Positions 25,763 to 34,244 of a stretch of 64,000 bases of DNA are shown piece by piece (position 1 is the first letter of the stretch; each line of letters starts with the position of its first letter). The notes under the pieces were generated by a model. It saw only the letters and a program-made list of their open reading frames with translations, made no database searches and was not told the origin of the DNA. The position numbers and the translations under genes were made by a program. The stretch is from Streptomyces toyocaensis (GTDB lineage Bacteria; Actinomycetota; Actinomycetes; Streptomycetales; Streptomycetaceae). The DNA lies in contig NZ_JFCB01000001.1 of NCBI RefSeq assembly GCF_000725125.1, forward strand, positions 186,001-250,000, in the 5' to 3' direction.

Positions 25763-27361
25763 GTGGAGCCGGTACCGGTACTGGTCGTGGGCGCGGGCCC
25801 CGTGGGGATGGTCGCCGCCCTGGCGCTCGCCCGTCAGGGCGTTCCCTGCGTACTCGTCGACCAGGGCGTCGAGACGTCCGTCCACCCCAAACTGGACTAC
25901 GTCAACAGCCGCAGCATGGAGTTCTTCCGCCGGCTCGGCCTCGCCGACGACGTCCGCGCGGCCGGCGTCGCCCCCGGGCACCGGGCCGACGTGATCTGGT
26001 CGACGGGCCTCGCCGGTGAGCCGATCACCACCTGGAGACTTCCCTCGGTGGACGAGGAACGGCGGCGCATCGCCGAGCGGAACGACGGCACCCAGCCCGC
26101 CGAGCCGGGCCAGCGCATCTCCCAGATCGAGCTGGAGCCGGTGCTGCGCGCGCACTGCCGGCGCGAACCGCTGGTCGAGCTGCGCTGCGGTTTGCGGTTC
26201 GACACCCTGACACAGGACGACGCGGGGGTGACCAGCCGGCTGGCCGACGTGATGACCGGCGAGCAGGTCCTGCTGCGGTCCCGCTACGTCATCGGGTGCG
26301 ACGGTGCGTCGAGCCGGGTGCGCGAGGTCTCGGGCATCGGCGAGCAGGGCTTCGACGTACCCGGCCTCCCCGGGGCCTTCATGGTGCACTTCAAGAGCCG
26401 GGACCTGGACACCCTGCACCGGCACGGCCGGTTCTGGCACTACTTCGCCTTCCGGTACGTCATCATCGCCCAGGACGAGGTCGACACCTGGACGATCCAT
26501 GTCAACGGTCTGGAACCGGCCGAGTTCGACACGCCCCCGGCCGACCCGGCGGCCTTCCTGCGACAGACGACGGGCGTCGATCTCAAGATCGACAAGGTGC
26601 TGCTGACCTCGCGCTGGCGCCCCGGATTCATGATCGCGGACCGTTACCGCGCCGGACGGGTCCTCCTGGCAGGCGACTCCGCCCACCGCATGTTCCCGAC
26701 CGGCGCCTACGGGATGAACACCGGCATCGGCGACGCCGTCGACGCGGCCTGGAAGACCGCCGCACTCGTCAAGGGCTTCGGCGGCCCGGCCCTGCTGGAC
26801 AGCTACCAGGCCGAACGCCACCCGGTGGGCCTGCGCACCCTGCACACCTCGCACCGGCACCTCGGCGTCCACCTGAAGGCGGGGGCGCTCCTGCGCGAGG
26901 GCGCACCGCCGGACGCCGTGGCCTCCCACCTCGACGCCGAGCGAGGGGAGAACGAGTACCGGGGGATCGAACTCGGCCACCGCTACCGCGACTCTCCCGT
27001 CGTCTGCCACGAGGACGGTCCCGAACCCCCGTGGAGCCCCCGGGAGTACACGCCGACCACCTGGCCGGGAGGGCGCCCGCCCGGCCTCCTCCTCGACGAC
27101 GGCACCCCGATCCTCGACCGTTACGCACCGTCCTTCACTCTGGTCGACTTCGCCGGCGACGGCCGGGCGGCGCCGCTCCTCGACGCGGCGGCCGCGCAGG
27201 GACTCCCGGTCGCCCACACCGTGGTCACCGATGCCGGCGCCCGGCAGATCTGGGAACGGGACCTCGTCCTCCTGAGGCCCGACCACCACGTGGCCTGGCG
27301 CGGGAACCGGCCCCATCCGGACCCGTCCGCCGTGATCCGGCGCGTCAGGGGCGCCGGGTGA
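25763..27361 (+). CDS. FAD-dependent aromatic hydroxylase (PheA/TfdB/MhpA type)
   Basis: A 532-residue flavoprotein started at GTG 25763 behind GGAGGG. It has GAGPVGM (10-16), an IGCDGASS motif, and GDSAHRMFPTGAYGMNTGIGDAVD-type FAD-ribose contacts near 300. The last ~110 residues form the thioredoxin-like C-terminal domain of phenol 2-monooxygenase-type enzymes. A second, longer hydroxylase beside the salicylate-hydroxylase-like one suggests at least two oxygenation events or an alternative substrate. It is separated from the main operon and has its own promoter element. Confidence 0.88.
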   Translation: MEPVPVLVVGAGPVGMVAALALARQGVPCVLVDQGVETSVHPKLDYVNSRSMEFFRRLGLADDVRAAGVAPGHRADVIWSTGLAGEPITTWRLPSVDEERRRIAERNDGTQPAEPGQRISQIELEPVLRAHCRREPLVELRCGLRFDTLTQDDAGVTSRLADVMTGEQVLLRSRYVIGCDGASSRVREVSGIGEQGFDVPGLPGAFMVHFKSRDLDTLHRHGRFWHYFAFRYVIIAQDEVDTWTIHVNGLEPAEFDTPPADPAAFLRQTTGVDLKIDKVLLTSRWRPGFMIADRYRAGRVLLAGDSAHRMFPTGAYGMNTGIGDAVDAAWKTAALVKGFGGPALLDSYQAERHPVGLRTLHTSHRHLGVHLKAGALLREGAPPDAVASHLDAERGENEYRGIELGHRYRDSPVVCHEDGPEPPWSPREYTPTTWPGGRPPGLLLDDGTPILDRYAPSFTLVDFAGDGRAAPLLDAAAAQGLPVAHTVVTDAGARQIWERDLVLLRPDHHVAWRGNRPHPDPSAVIRRVRGAG

Positions 27362-27503
27362 GGCGCCCGACCGCATGCCGCACGACCCCTGGCGACGGTG
27401 CCTGCTCACCGTGTGCCGTCACCCCGCCCCACGGGCGTCGGCCGCCGGGACACGCCATTCGCACTCCTCCACCGGGCGGTGCTGATCCTCGACAGGAGCA
27501 CAC

Positions 27504-28718
27504 ATGCAGCCATCAGGCGTTACGGCGGACGTCAACCACAGCGGGCCGTGGGAGGGAAAGCCGGCGGCGCAGCAACCTCAGTGGCGGGACCACGCCGCCT
27601 ACGACGCGTCATGCCGGATCCTGGAGTCGGCCCCGCCCCTGGTGCGGGCCGCCGAGGTCCAGCAGCTGCGGTGGTCGCTTGCGGACCTGCTGACCACCGG
27701 CGCGCTCCTGCTTCAGCTGGGTGACTGCGCAGAGAGCCTCTACGAGTGCACGCCACGGCACACGGCTCAGAAGCTCCAGGTCATCGACCGGCTGGGAAGC
27801 CGGTTCAGCGAGCTCACCGGACGGCGCGTCCTGCGCGTCGGCCGCATGGGAGGGCAGTTCGCCAAACCCAGGTCGCAGCCGACCGAGAACCACGGCGCGC
27901 TGGTGATCCCCTCGTTCCGGGGGCACATGATCAATTCCGAGCTCGCCGTGCCGCAGACGCGGCAGCCCGACCCGCGGCGCATGGTGTGGGCCTACGAGGC
28001 CGGCTCCGCCGTGCAGCGGGCGATGCGGACGCACCGCCGGGGGGACGGGGGGCCGTCGACCACGGACGGGCCGTGGTCGAGCCACGAGGCCCTGGTCGTG
28101 GACTACGAGTCCCGGCTGGTGCGCCGCGACCCCGAGACCGACCAGCTGTACCTGGGCTCCACCCACCTGCCATGGGTGGGGGAGCGGACCCGCCGGCCGG
28201 ACCAGGCCCATGTCGCCCTGCTCTCCGCCGTGGTCAATCCGGTGGGGTGCAAGATCGGACCGACCGCGAACGCCGACGACGTCCTGCGCGTGTGCGAGGT
28301 GCTCGACCCGCGGCGCGAGCCCGGCCGCCTCGTCCTGATACCGCGGATGGGCCGTCACCGGATCCAGCAGGCGCTGCCGCCCCTCGTCCGCGCGGTGGCG
28401 AACGCCGGGCACCCGGTGGTGTGGCTGAGCGACCCCATGCACGGCAACACCGTGAAATCCGGTCTCGGCCTCAAGACACGCCACCTCACCGACGTGATCG
28501 ACGAGGCGCTGCGGTTCCGCGACATCGTCGAGGGCGGACGGCAGCACGCCGCCGGACTCCACATCGAGGTCGCCGCCGACGACGTGACCGAGTGCGTCGG
28601 CGGGCCCGTGGAGAACGAGGACGCACTGCAACGGCACTACACGACGCTGTGCGATCCGAGACTCAACGCCGACCAGGCCACCGAGCTCATCGAGGCGTGG
28701 GCCAAGGGAACGGGGTGA
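27504..28718 (+). CDS. Class II DAHP synthase, PhzC-type
   Basis: A 404-residue 3-deoxy-7-phosphoheptulonate synthase with GDCAE, GRMGGQFAKPRS and DPMHGNT catalytic motifs. ATG 27504 follows AGGAG. It condenses phosphoenolpyruvate and erythrose 4-phosphate, and in phenazine- and 3-hydroxyanthranilate-type clusters a private copy raises chorismate supply. It is shorter than housekeeping class II enzymes of actinobacteria (about 450-460 residues), as PhzC-type enzymes are. GTGA overlaps the DegT-type gene. Confidence 0.92.
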   Translation: MQPSGVTADVNHSGPWEGKPAAQQPQWRDHAAYDASCRILESAPPLVRAAEVQQLRWSLADLLTTGALLLQLGDCAESLYECTPRHTAQKLQVIDRLGSRFSELTGRRVLRVGRMGGQFAKPRSQPTENHGALVIPSFRGHMINSELAVPQTRQPDPRRMVWAYEAGSAVQRAMRTHRRGDGGPSTTDGPWSSHEALVVDYESRLVRRDPETDQLYLGSTHLPWVGERTRRPDQAHVALLSAVVNPVGCKIGPTANADDVLRVCEVLDPRREPGRLVLIPRMGRHRIQQALPPLVRAVANAGHPVVWLSDPMHGNTVKSGLGLKTRHLTDVIDEALRFRDIVEGGRQHAAGLHIEVAADDVTECVGGPVENEDALQRHYTTLCDPRLNADQATELIEAWAKGTG

Positions 28719-29866
28719 CGACAGTGATTCCCCTGGTGCAGGCAAGCCTGGGAGAGCGGGAACTGGCCGCCGTCGCCGAGGTCTTCGCCGCCGGCCGGTC
28801 CGCGGGCCGGCCGGCGAGGGAGCTGGAGGCGGAGCTGACCGACCGCTTCGACGCCGCCGACGCGGTCGTGGTGAGCGACGGTGCCGGGGCGCTCCGGCTG
28901 GCCATGCTCGGGCTCGGGGTCGAGCAGGGCGACGAGGTGATCGTCGCCGACTACGGGTCTCCGGTCCCCGCCCACGCGGTGCGTCACGCCGGTGCCGTCC
29001 CCGTCCTCGCCGACGTGCGCGCCGACACGGGCACCGTCGACCCGTGGGCGGTCGCGGACCTGATCGGGCCCCGGACCGTGGGCGTGATCGCGGTGGACAC
29101 CGTCGGCCTGCCGGCCGACTACACGGAACTGAGGTGGCTCACCGACCGCCACGGCCTGTTCCTCGTCGAGGACGCCATCTGCGCGGCGGGCGCGAGCTAC
29201 AAGGGACGCCGAGCGGGCGCCCTCGCACCGGTGGCCTGCCTTTCGCCCCCCGGGCACCAAGGGGCCGTGCGAGGTGAGGGGGCGGCACTGCTGACCCGCG
29301 ATCCTGTCTTCGGCGCCACCGCGCGGACCCGGTCGTCGGCCGTCCTCGGAGGCGCTGTCGACGAGGGACCGGCCGGCCTCGCGGCCGCCCCGGAGTGCGT
29401 CGACGTCGCCCGCGACCACCGGCCGTCCGACGTCGCCGCCGCGATCCTGCGGGTGCAGCTGGCCCGGACGGAGGAGCTGCTGCGGCGCCGGCGGGCCGTC
29501 GCGGCCCGCTACGCGGGCCTGCTCGCGGACGAGGAGCTGCTCTCGCTGCCGCATGTGCCGCAGAACCGCTGCCACGCGTGGCAGTCCTACGTGGTGACGC
29601 TGGACCCGGGCGTGGACCGCGCGGCGGTCGCCGCCGAGCTGCGGGCGCGGGGCATCGGCTGCGGGCACGGCGCGTGGGCGACCCACCTGCTGCCCGCGTA
29701 CGAGGCGGCGAAGCACGCCTGCCCCGTCTCGGCGGACCTCTTCCGGCACAACCTCGCCCTCCCCATGCACGCCGAGCTCACCCCGGGTCAGGTCGAACGG
29801 GTCGCGGACGCCCTGCGGACGGCGCTGCGGACCCGCAGACCGGCGCCCATGGTCCGGACGGGCTGA
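28715..29866 (+). CDS. DegT/DnrJ/EryC1-family protein lacking the PLP lysine
   Basis: A 383-residue fold-type I aminotransferase-like protein; the start is GTG 28715 (overlapping the previous stop) or GTG 28724. Family marks are present, including VEDAICAAGASYKGR (Asp153) and GEGAALLT. The internal-aldimine lysine, five residues before GEG, is Gln182 (CAA at 29258-29260). In the +1 frame the same bases read Thr-Lys, exactly the family residues, between a C6 run and a G4 run. So either the enzyme has lost PLP chemistry or two compensating homopolymer indels exist here. Its pathway role is uncertain. Confidence 0.82.
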   Translation: MTTVIPLVQASLGERELAAVAEVFAAGRSAGRPARELEAELTDRFDAADAVVVSDGAGALRLAMLGLGVEQGDEVIVADYGSPVPAHAVRHAGAVPVLADVRADTGTVDPWAVADLIGPRTVGVIAVDTVGLPADYTELRWLTDRHGLFLVEDAICAAGASYKGRRAGALAPVACLSPPGHQGAVRGEGAALLTRDPVFGATARTRSSAVLGGAVDEGPAGLAAAPECVDVARDHRPSDVAAAILRVQLARTEELLRRRRAVAARYAGLLADEELLSLPHVPQNRCHAWQSYVVTLDPGVDRAAVAAELRARGIGCGHGAWATHLLPAYEAAKHACPVSADLFRHNLALPMHAELTPGQVERVADALRTALRTRRPAPMVRTG

Positions 29867-29890
29867 TTCAAGAGCGACGTTCATCGAAGG

Positions 29891-29969
29891 TGACACTCTT
29901 CTGACATTTTCCGGAGACCGCGCCGACACGCCGCACGGAATTGACATTTCCTGACGTCGAGTTGAATGC
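29891..29969 (+). promoter_or_regulatory. TGAC direct repeats, candidate OmpR/SARP-type binding array
   Basis: TGACACT (29891) and TGACATT (29902) are 11 bases apart; further downstream TGACATT (29942), TGACGTC (29952) and TGAATGC (29963) are spaced 10 and 11 bases. A TTGACA hexamer at 29941 could be a -35 element. Helical-turn spacing of heptamers is typical of winged-helix activators of the OmpR/SARP type, and an OmpR-type regulator is encoded just downstream. The 196-bp leader is also more A/T-rich than its surroundings. Confidence 0.5.
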
Positions 29970-30062
29970 GCGACCCTTTTCCGTTCCGTACCCGTGAAAG
30001 AGACTCATTGCACGAACCGGCCCGCGAAGAAATTCCCTGAAAATCGTTCGTGGAGGAGCACG

Positions 30063-31067
30063 GTGAAACCAGAGCTTGACGCGCCCGAAGGCGCCCGGTA
30101 CGCAAGGATCATGGGAGTGGGCTCGTACCGCCCGCGTCGGATCGTCGACAACGAGGAGGCATGCCGGCTCATCGATTCCTCCGACGACTGGGTGCGTTCC
30201 CGCACCGGTATCGTCACACGGCGGTGGGCGGGCCCGGACGAGACCCTGGGGGTGATGGCGGAGCAGGCCGCGCTCAAGGCCGTCGCGGCCGCCGGTCTCA
30301 GCACGGCGGACATCACCTGCGTCATCGCCGCCACGTTCACCCATCTCAAACAGACGCCGGCCATCGCGACCGAGATAGCCCACCGGATCGACGCCACACG
30401 GGCAGCCGCCTTCGACGTGTCGGCGGGCTGTGCCGGTTTCGTCCACGGGGTCGTGCTCGCGGCCGACTCCGTCCGCAGCCGCGGCGGACATGTCCTGGTC
30501 GTAGGCGTGGAGCGGATGACCGACCTGCTGAACCTGCGCGACCGTTCCACGGCCTGCATCTTCGGGGACGGCGCCGGGGCCGTGGTGATCGGCCCCGCCA
30601 CGAGCCCCGGGTTCGGTCCGGCGGTCTGGGGGGCGGACGGGTCCCAGGCGGACGCGATCGAGCAGAGCGTCCCGTGGGACGCGCTGAGGAACGGCACCGG
30701 CGAGGACCCCTTCCCGTATCTGCGGCAGGAAGGCCAGCGGGTCTTCCGCTGGGCCGCCTACGAGATGGCGGACGTCGCGAAGCGGGCTCTGGCGGCAGCG
30801 GGGATCAAGCCCGCCGACGTCGACGTCTTCATCCCGCACCAGGCGAACGTCCGGATCATCGACACGATCGCGAGGCGGGTGGGACTGCCGGAATCGACCG
30901 TCGTCGCCAAGGACATCGTGACGGCGGGCAACACCTCCGGTGCCTCCGTTCCGCTGGCCCTGGACGCGGTGCTGTCCTCGGGAGAGGCCCGGAGCGGAGA
31001 CCTCGCCCTGCTCGTGGGCTACGGGGCGGGCCTGTGCTACGCGGCGACCGTCGCCGTCCTGCCGTAG
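30063..31067 (+). CDS. KASIII-like (FabH-type) acyltransferase
   Basis: A 334-residue thiolase-fold enzyme with a complete Cys123-His259-Asn290 triad (SAGCAGF; PHQANVRI; TAGNTSG). GTG 30063 was chosen because GGAGGA lies five bases upstream; the longer reading to 29994 lacks a site. No acyl carrier protein or PKS is encoded nearby, so a fatty-acid role is unlikely. In A33853 biosynthesis the KASIII-like BomK forms the bond between two aryl acids, and the same role, coupling two aminohydroxybenzoate units, is the best inference here. Confidence 0.87.
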   Translation: MKPELDAPEGARYARIMGVGSYRPRRIVDNEEACRLIDSSDDWVRSRTGIVTRRWAGPDETLGVMAEQAALKAVAAAGLSTADITCVIAATFTHLKQTPAIATEIAHRIDATRAAAFDVSAGCAGFVHGVVLAADSVRSRGGHVLVVGVERMTDLLNLRDRSTACIFGDGAGAVVIGPATSPGFGPAVWGADGSQADAIEQSVPWDALRNGTGEDPFPYLRQEGQRVFRWAAYEMADVAKRALAAAGIKPADVDVFIPHQANVRIIDTIARRVGLPESTVVAKDIVTAGNTSGASVPLALDAVLSSGEARSGDLALLVGYGAGLCYAATVAVLP

Positions 31068-31100
31068 TCGCGCCACCACTCGCCGGGAGGCAGCGGGGCC

Positions 31101-31931
31101 TCAGCCCTCCGACGCGGCACCGGACCCCGGGTCGCCGCCCGCGGCCCCCTGCCGGCCCAGCTGGAAGCCGACGCCGCGCACGGTCACGATCCACCCCGGG
31201 GAGCCGAGTTTGCTGCGGATCTTGCTGATGTGCGTGTCGATGGTCCGGCGTGACCACGCGTCCCCCCACACCTCCCGCATGATCCGCTGCCTCGGCAGGA
31301 CGGCGTCGGGCTGCGAGGCGAGGAGACGCACCAGGTCGAACTCCTTGCGCGTCAGGTCGATGGGGCGGCCGTCCAGGCTGACCCTGCGTGCGGACACGTC
31401 GATGAGCAGCGGTCCGTGCGCGATCACCGACGGATCCGCCGGGGGCGCGCAGCCCTGGCTGCGGCGCATCACGGCTTCGATGCGGGCCATGAGTTCGCGG
31501 AACCCGTAGGGCTTGACGACATAGTCGTCCGCCCCGGCCTGCAGGCCGAGGACCCGGTCCAGTTCGCTGCCGCGCCCGGTGACGGCGATGACGGGGACGC
31601 CGCTGCCGGCGCGGATGCGCCGGCAGACCTCGAGGCCGTCGAGGTCGGGCAGGTCGAGATCGATGAGGACCATGTCGGCCTGCCCGTGGGAGTCCAGGGC
31701 GGCCATGCCCGTGGCGACCCGTTCCGCCTCGTGACCCTGCCGCAGCAGGCTCCGCACCAGCACGTCCGCGCACGCCGTGTCGCTGTCCACCACGAGCATG
31801 TGCCAGGCGACAGCCGGCTGTGCGACGTGCTCGGCGGTGGTGGCCCGTCGGCGGTCCGGGTGCTCCGGCCGACGGCGGTCGTGCCCGGCGCGTGTCAGCG
31901 TCAGGTGCGGACGGTCGCCTGCAGTGCTCAC
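31101..31931 (-). CDS. OmpR-family response regulator, orphan
   Basis: A 276-residue regulator started at GTG 31931 with GAGGGGGA upstream. A 45-residue Arg-rich extension precedes the receiver domain (Asp50/52 region, phospho-acceptor Asp91, Thr118, Lys140), and a winged-helix DNA-binding domain occupies about 168-260 (RKEFDLVRLL; RRTIDTHISKIRSKLG). No kinase gene is near. It lies 47 bases after the StrR-like gene and is probably co-transcribed. Likely targets are the TGAC repeats ahead of the KASIII gene. Confidence 0.9.
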   Translation of the reverse strand: MSTAGDRPHLTLTRAGHDRRRPEHPDRRRATTAEHVAQPAVAWHMLVVDSDTACADVLVRSLLRQGHEAERVATGMAALDSHGQADMVLIDLDLPDLDGLEVCRRIRAGSGVPVIAVTGRGSELDRVLGLQAGADDYVVKPYGFRELMARIEAVMRRSQGCAPPADPSVIAHGPLLIDVSARRVSLDGRPIDLTRKEFDLVRLLASQPDAVLPRQRIMREVWGDAWSRRTIDTHISKIRSKLGSPGWIVTVRGVGFQLGRQGAAGGDPGSGAASEG

Positions 31932-31978
31932 GCTTCCCCCTCGCCGGGCACGCCGCCCGGGAATCCGCCGGATGCCGC

Positions 31979-33061
31979 TCACGCCACTCCCGGCCCGGAC
32001 GTCGTCCGCGCCCTCTGTTCGAGCTCCTGCGCGAACTCCAGCCACGCCCCGGCGCAGGACCGGGCCAGCTCGGCCATGGAGTTCCGCCAGTGCGGCGGCA
32101 CGGCGTCGATCAGCTCGCACCATTCGACGGGTTCGATCACGTGGCCGTCGACCCACCGGACGAAGGCCCGGCCGTTCTGCGCGTACCGCACCGCGGGGTC
32201 CCTGCTCAGACTGCCCACCACCGAGCGCCAGTCCGGGCCCTGACGGATGCTGCCCGCGCTCGGCCGCGGTGACTCCGCCGGGCCGCCGGCCGACGGGACG
32301 GGCTCCCGGGCGGGGCCGCGCTGCGAGTCCGGGACCGGGTCCCGGCCCGCTCGCAGGCGTTCCCGCACGTCCCGGGCCGTCCCCACCGAGATGCCGGCCT
32401 CCCGGGCGATGGCCCGCAGCGGGGCGTCGGGCTGCATGGCGATGACCTCGCTCGCCCGCCGTCTGCCCGCCGCGGCGTCCACGGGGCGGGCCCGTCCGTC
32501 CCTTCCGACCCGGCTGCCGTCCCGCGCGGCCGGGAGACCGGAGCGGCGCCGGATCGCTCCCACCGTCGTGTGGGACAGTCCGGTGGCGGCCGCGACTGTC
32601 CGGTCCGACCACTGCGGGCGGGTCGCGAGGATCCGGCGGGCCGCGGCCTCCCGGTCCGCCAGCGAGAGCGGCAGTCCGTGTGTGATGTTGGCGTCGACGG
32701 CCCGGAGAAAGGCTTCGCCGTCGTCCCCCTCGAAGAACGTGACGGTGATCGTGTCCTCGCCCCGGAGTAGCGCGGCCCGTACCCGGTGCATGCCGTCGAT
32801 CACCCGCATCGTGCCGCGCTGGACGAGAATGGGCGGCAGATTCCGCGCCGCTGCCAGTGACTCCACGTGCTCGGGGTTCTCCCCGGTGAGCCGGGGGGAG
32901 TCGGCCGGCAGCAGGGAGGAGATCGGGACCCGTGCGGGGGCCGGCCCCTCTGACGTGGCGGCGTCGTCCACGCGGGCCCTGTGCGACGGTGTCTTCTGCG
33001 CCGGAAATTCAGTGTCGGCGGAGTCGTTTCCCGTTATAAGGGCCTCCACATTACTCCACAT
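31979..33061 (-). CDS. StrR/NovG-like ParB-type pathway regulator
   Basis: A 360-residue protein with a ParB N-terminal domain (about 43-145; RVIDGMHRVRAALLRG, HGLPLSLADR) and a helix-turn-helix (about 152-175; WSDRTVAAATGLSHTTVGAIRR). This layout is that of StrR, NovG and related cluster activators. ATG 33061 is preceded by AGGTGA eight bases upstream, better than GTG 33073. The first codons are unusually A/T-rich (CTT ATA). A palindrome upstream at 33189 matches the one in the divergent biosynthetic promoter, suggesting it activates that promoter and controls its own. Confidence 0.88.
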   Translation of the reverse strand: MWSNVEALITGNDSADTEFPAQKTPSHRARVDDAATSEGPAPARVPISSLLPADSPRLTGENPEHVESLAAARNLPPILVQRGTMRVIDGMHRVRAALLRGEDTITVTFFEGDDGEAFLRAVDANITHGLPLSLADREAAARRILATRPQWSDRTVAAATGLSHTTVGAIRRRSGLPAARDGSRVGRDGRARPVDAAAGRRRASEVIAMQPDAPLRAIAREAGISVGTARDVRERLRAGRDPVPDSQRGPAREPVPSAGGPAESPRPSAGSIRQGPDWRSVVGSLSRDPAVRYAQNGRAFVRWVDGHVIEPVEWCELIDAVPPHWRNSMAELARSCAGAWLEFAQELEQRARTTSGPGVA

Positions 33062-33188
33062 GCGTCCACTCACCTGTCGGAAGGTAGGGTTGAGCGCGTT
33101 CGCGGAAAGGCCGTGCGTCTTCCCCCGGCATCATCGCCATCCGGCCAGTACCGCAGCAACACCACCAGGACTCCAAGGTGGGTAGTGG

Positions 33189-33210
33189 CCACTGCTCGAT
33201 CGAGTAGTGG
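33189..33210. promoter_or_regulatory. Second copy of the 22-bp palindrome
   Basis: The arms CCACTGCTCG and CGAGTAGTGG, separated by AT, match 15848-15869 except for one arm base and the 2-bp spacer. A further half-site GTAGTGG abuts on the left (33182-33188). It lies between the StrR-like gene (start 33061, minus) and the HipA-like gene (start 33276, plus), so either may be controlled. Confidence 0.68.
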
Positions 33211-33275
33211 ACGGGCCGTTACCATGCCCTTTTCATGTGTCACGCCGACGGCCGGAAGCAGGGGGCGCACGCACA

Positions 33276-34190
33276 ATGCTGAGAGAGGTCACCGCGACCC
33301 GCTACGTCGAACCGCTGCACACCGGCGGCTCCGTCCCCGCCGTCGTCGAGGCCGACGACCTCGGCACCTACGTCGTGAAGTTCACCGGGTCCGCGCAGGG
33401 ACGCAAGGCGCTGGTCGCCGAGGTGATCGTGGGGGAGCTGGCGCGGGCGCTCGGGCTGCGGTTCCCCGAGCTGGTGCTGGTGCACTTCGATCCGGCGGTG
33501 GCGGACGGCGAGCCGCACCAGGAGGTGCGGGACCTGCACGCCGCCAGTGCCGGAATCAATCTCGGCATGGACCATCTGCCGGGTGCCCGGGACTTCACCC
33601 CGGAGATCGCCGAGGTGTTCGCCGTCGATCCGCTGGAGGCCGGGCGCGTCGTCTGGCTCGACGCCCTGACGGTGAACGTGGACCGGACCGTGCACAGTTC
33701 CAACCTGGTGGTCTGGCCGGCACTCGGCGTCGCACCCGCGCGGCTGTGGCTGATCGACCACGGCGCCGCCCTCGTCTTCCACCACCGCTGGGAGGGCTCC
33801 GACCCCGGCAGGGCCTACGACTTCCGTCACCACGCCCTCGGCCGGTACGGTCCCGACGTCCGCGCCGCGGACGCCGAGCTGGCCCCGAAGGTGACCGAGG
33901 AGCTGTTGCGGTCCATCGCCGCGGAGGTCCCCGACGACTGGCTGGCGGGCGACTCCCGCTTCGCCACGCCCGGCGAGGTCCGGGAGGCCTATGTGGCGTA
34001 CCTCCACGCGCGTGTGCGGTCGTCGCGGGCCTGGCTGCCCACCGACTTCCCCACCGCGCGGCAGCTCGCCGAGGAGAACGCCCGGCGTGCGGCGCGGACC
34101 CGCCAGGGGCGGCCCGACTGGCTGAAACGGGTTCCGGACCTGCACGGTGAACCGGCGGCGGAACAGGACTGGTCGGTACACCTGGGGTGA
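33276..34190 (+). CDS. HipA-like kinase-fold protein without HipB
   Basis: A 304-residue HipA-family kinase-like protein found widely in Streptomyces. The N-terminal segment TYVVKFTGSAQGRKALVAE matches the ATP-binding Lys region, and DHGAALVFHH resembles the metal-binding motif; WLDALTVNVDRT is the catalytic-loop analogue. No HipB-type antitoxin gene is adjacent, so it is probably not a classical toxin. ATG 33276 has only a weak GGAAGCAGGGGG upstream. It converges on malate synthase with a 54-bp gap. Confidence 0.82.
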   Translation: MLREVTATRYVEPLHTGGSVPAVVEADDLGTYVVKFTGSAQGRKALVAEVIVGELARALGLRFPELVLVHFDPAVADGEPHQEVRDLHAASAGINLGMDHLPGARDFTPEIAEVFAVDPLEAGRVVWLDALTVNVDRTVHSSNLVVWPALGVAPARLWLIDHGAALVFHHRWEGSDPGRAYDFRHHALGRYGPDVRAADAELAPKVTEELLRSIAAEVPDDWLAGDSRFATPGEVREAYVAYLHARVRSSRAWLPTDFPTARQLAEENARRAARTRQGRPDWLKRVPDLHGEPAAEQDWSVHLG

Positions 34191-34244
34191 CGGCGGACGC
34201 GGGTGCCCCGGGCGATCCGCGCCGTCCGGGACATCCGGCCGGGC

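Larger units (their letters stand above)
13315..33061. other. Aminohydroxybenzoate (benzoxazole-type) biosynthetic gene cluster
   Basis: This span groups 17 genes, including the complete sets for 3-amino-4-hydroxybenzoate and 3-hydroxyanthranilate, the ligase/amidohydrolase/KASIII trio known from benzoxazole antibiotics, four tailoring-type oxidoreductase genes (two flavin monooxygenases and two SDRs, one of the SDRs part of the 3-hydroxyanthranilate set), and two regulators at the right edge. No polyketide synthase, peptide synthetase or dedicated exporter is encoded. The left limit is set at the DoxX gene because it overlaps the PhzE-type gene. The right limit is set at the StrR-like gene because conserved metabolism begins beyond it. 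Confidence 0.8.
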
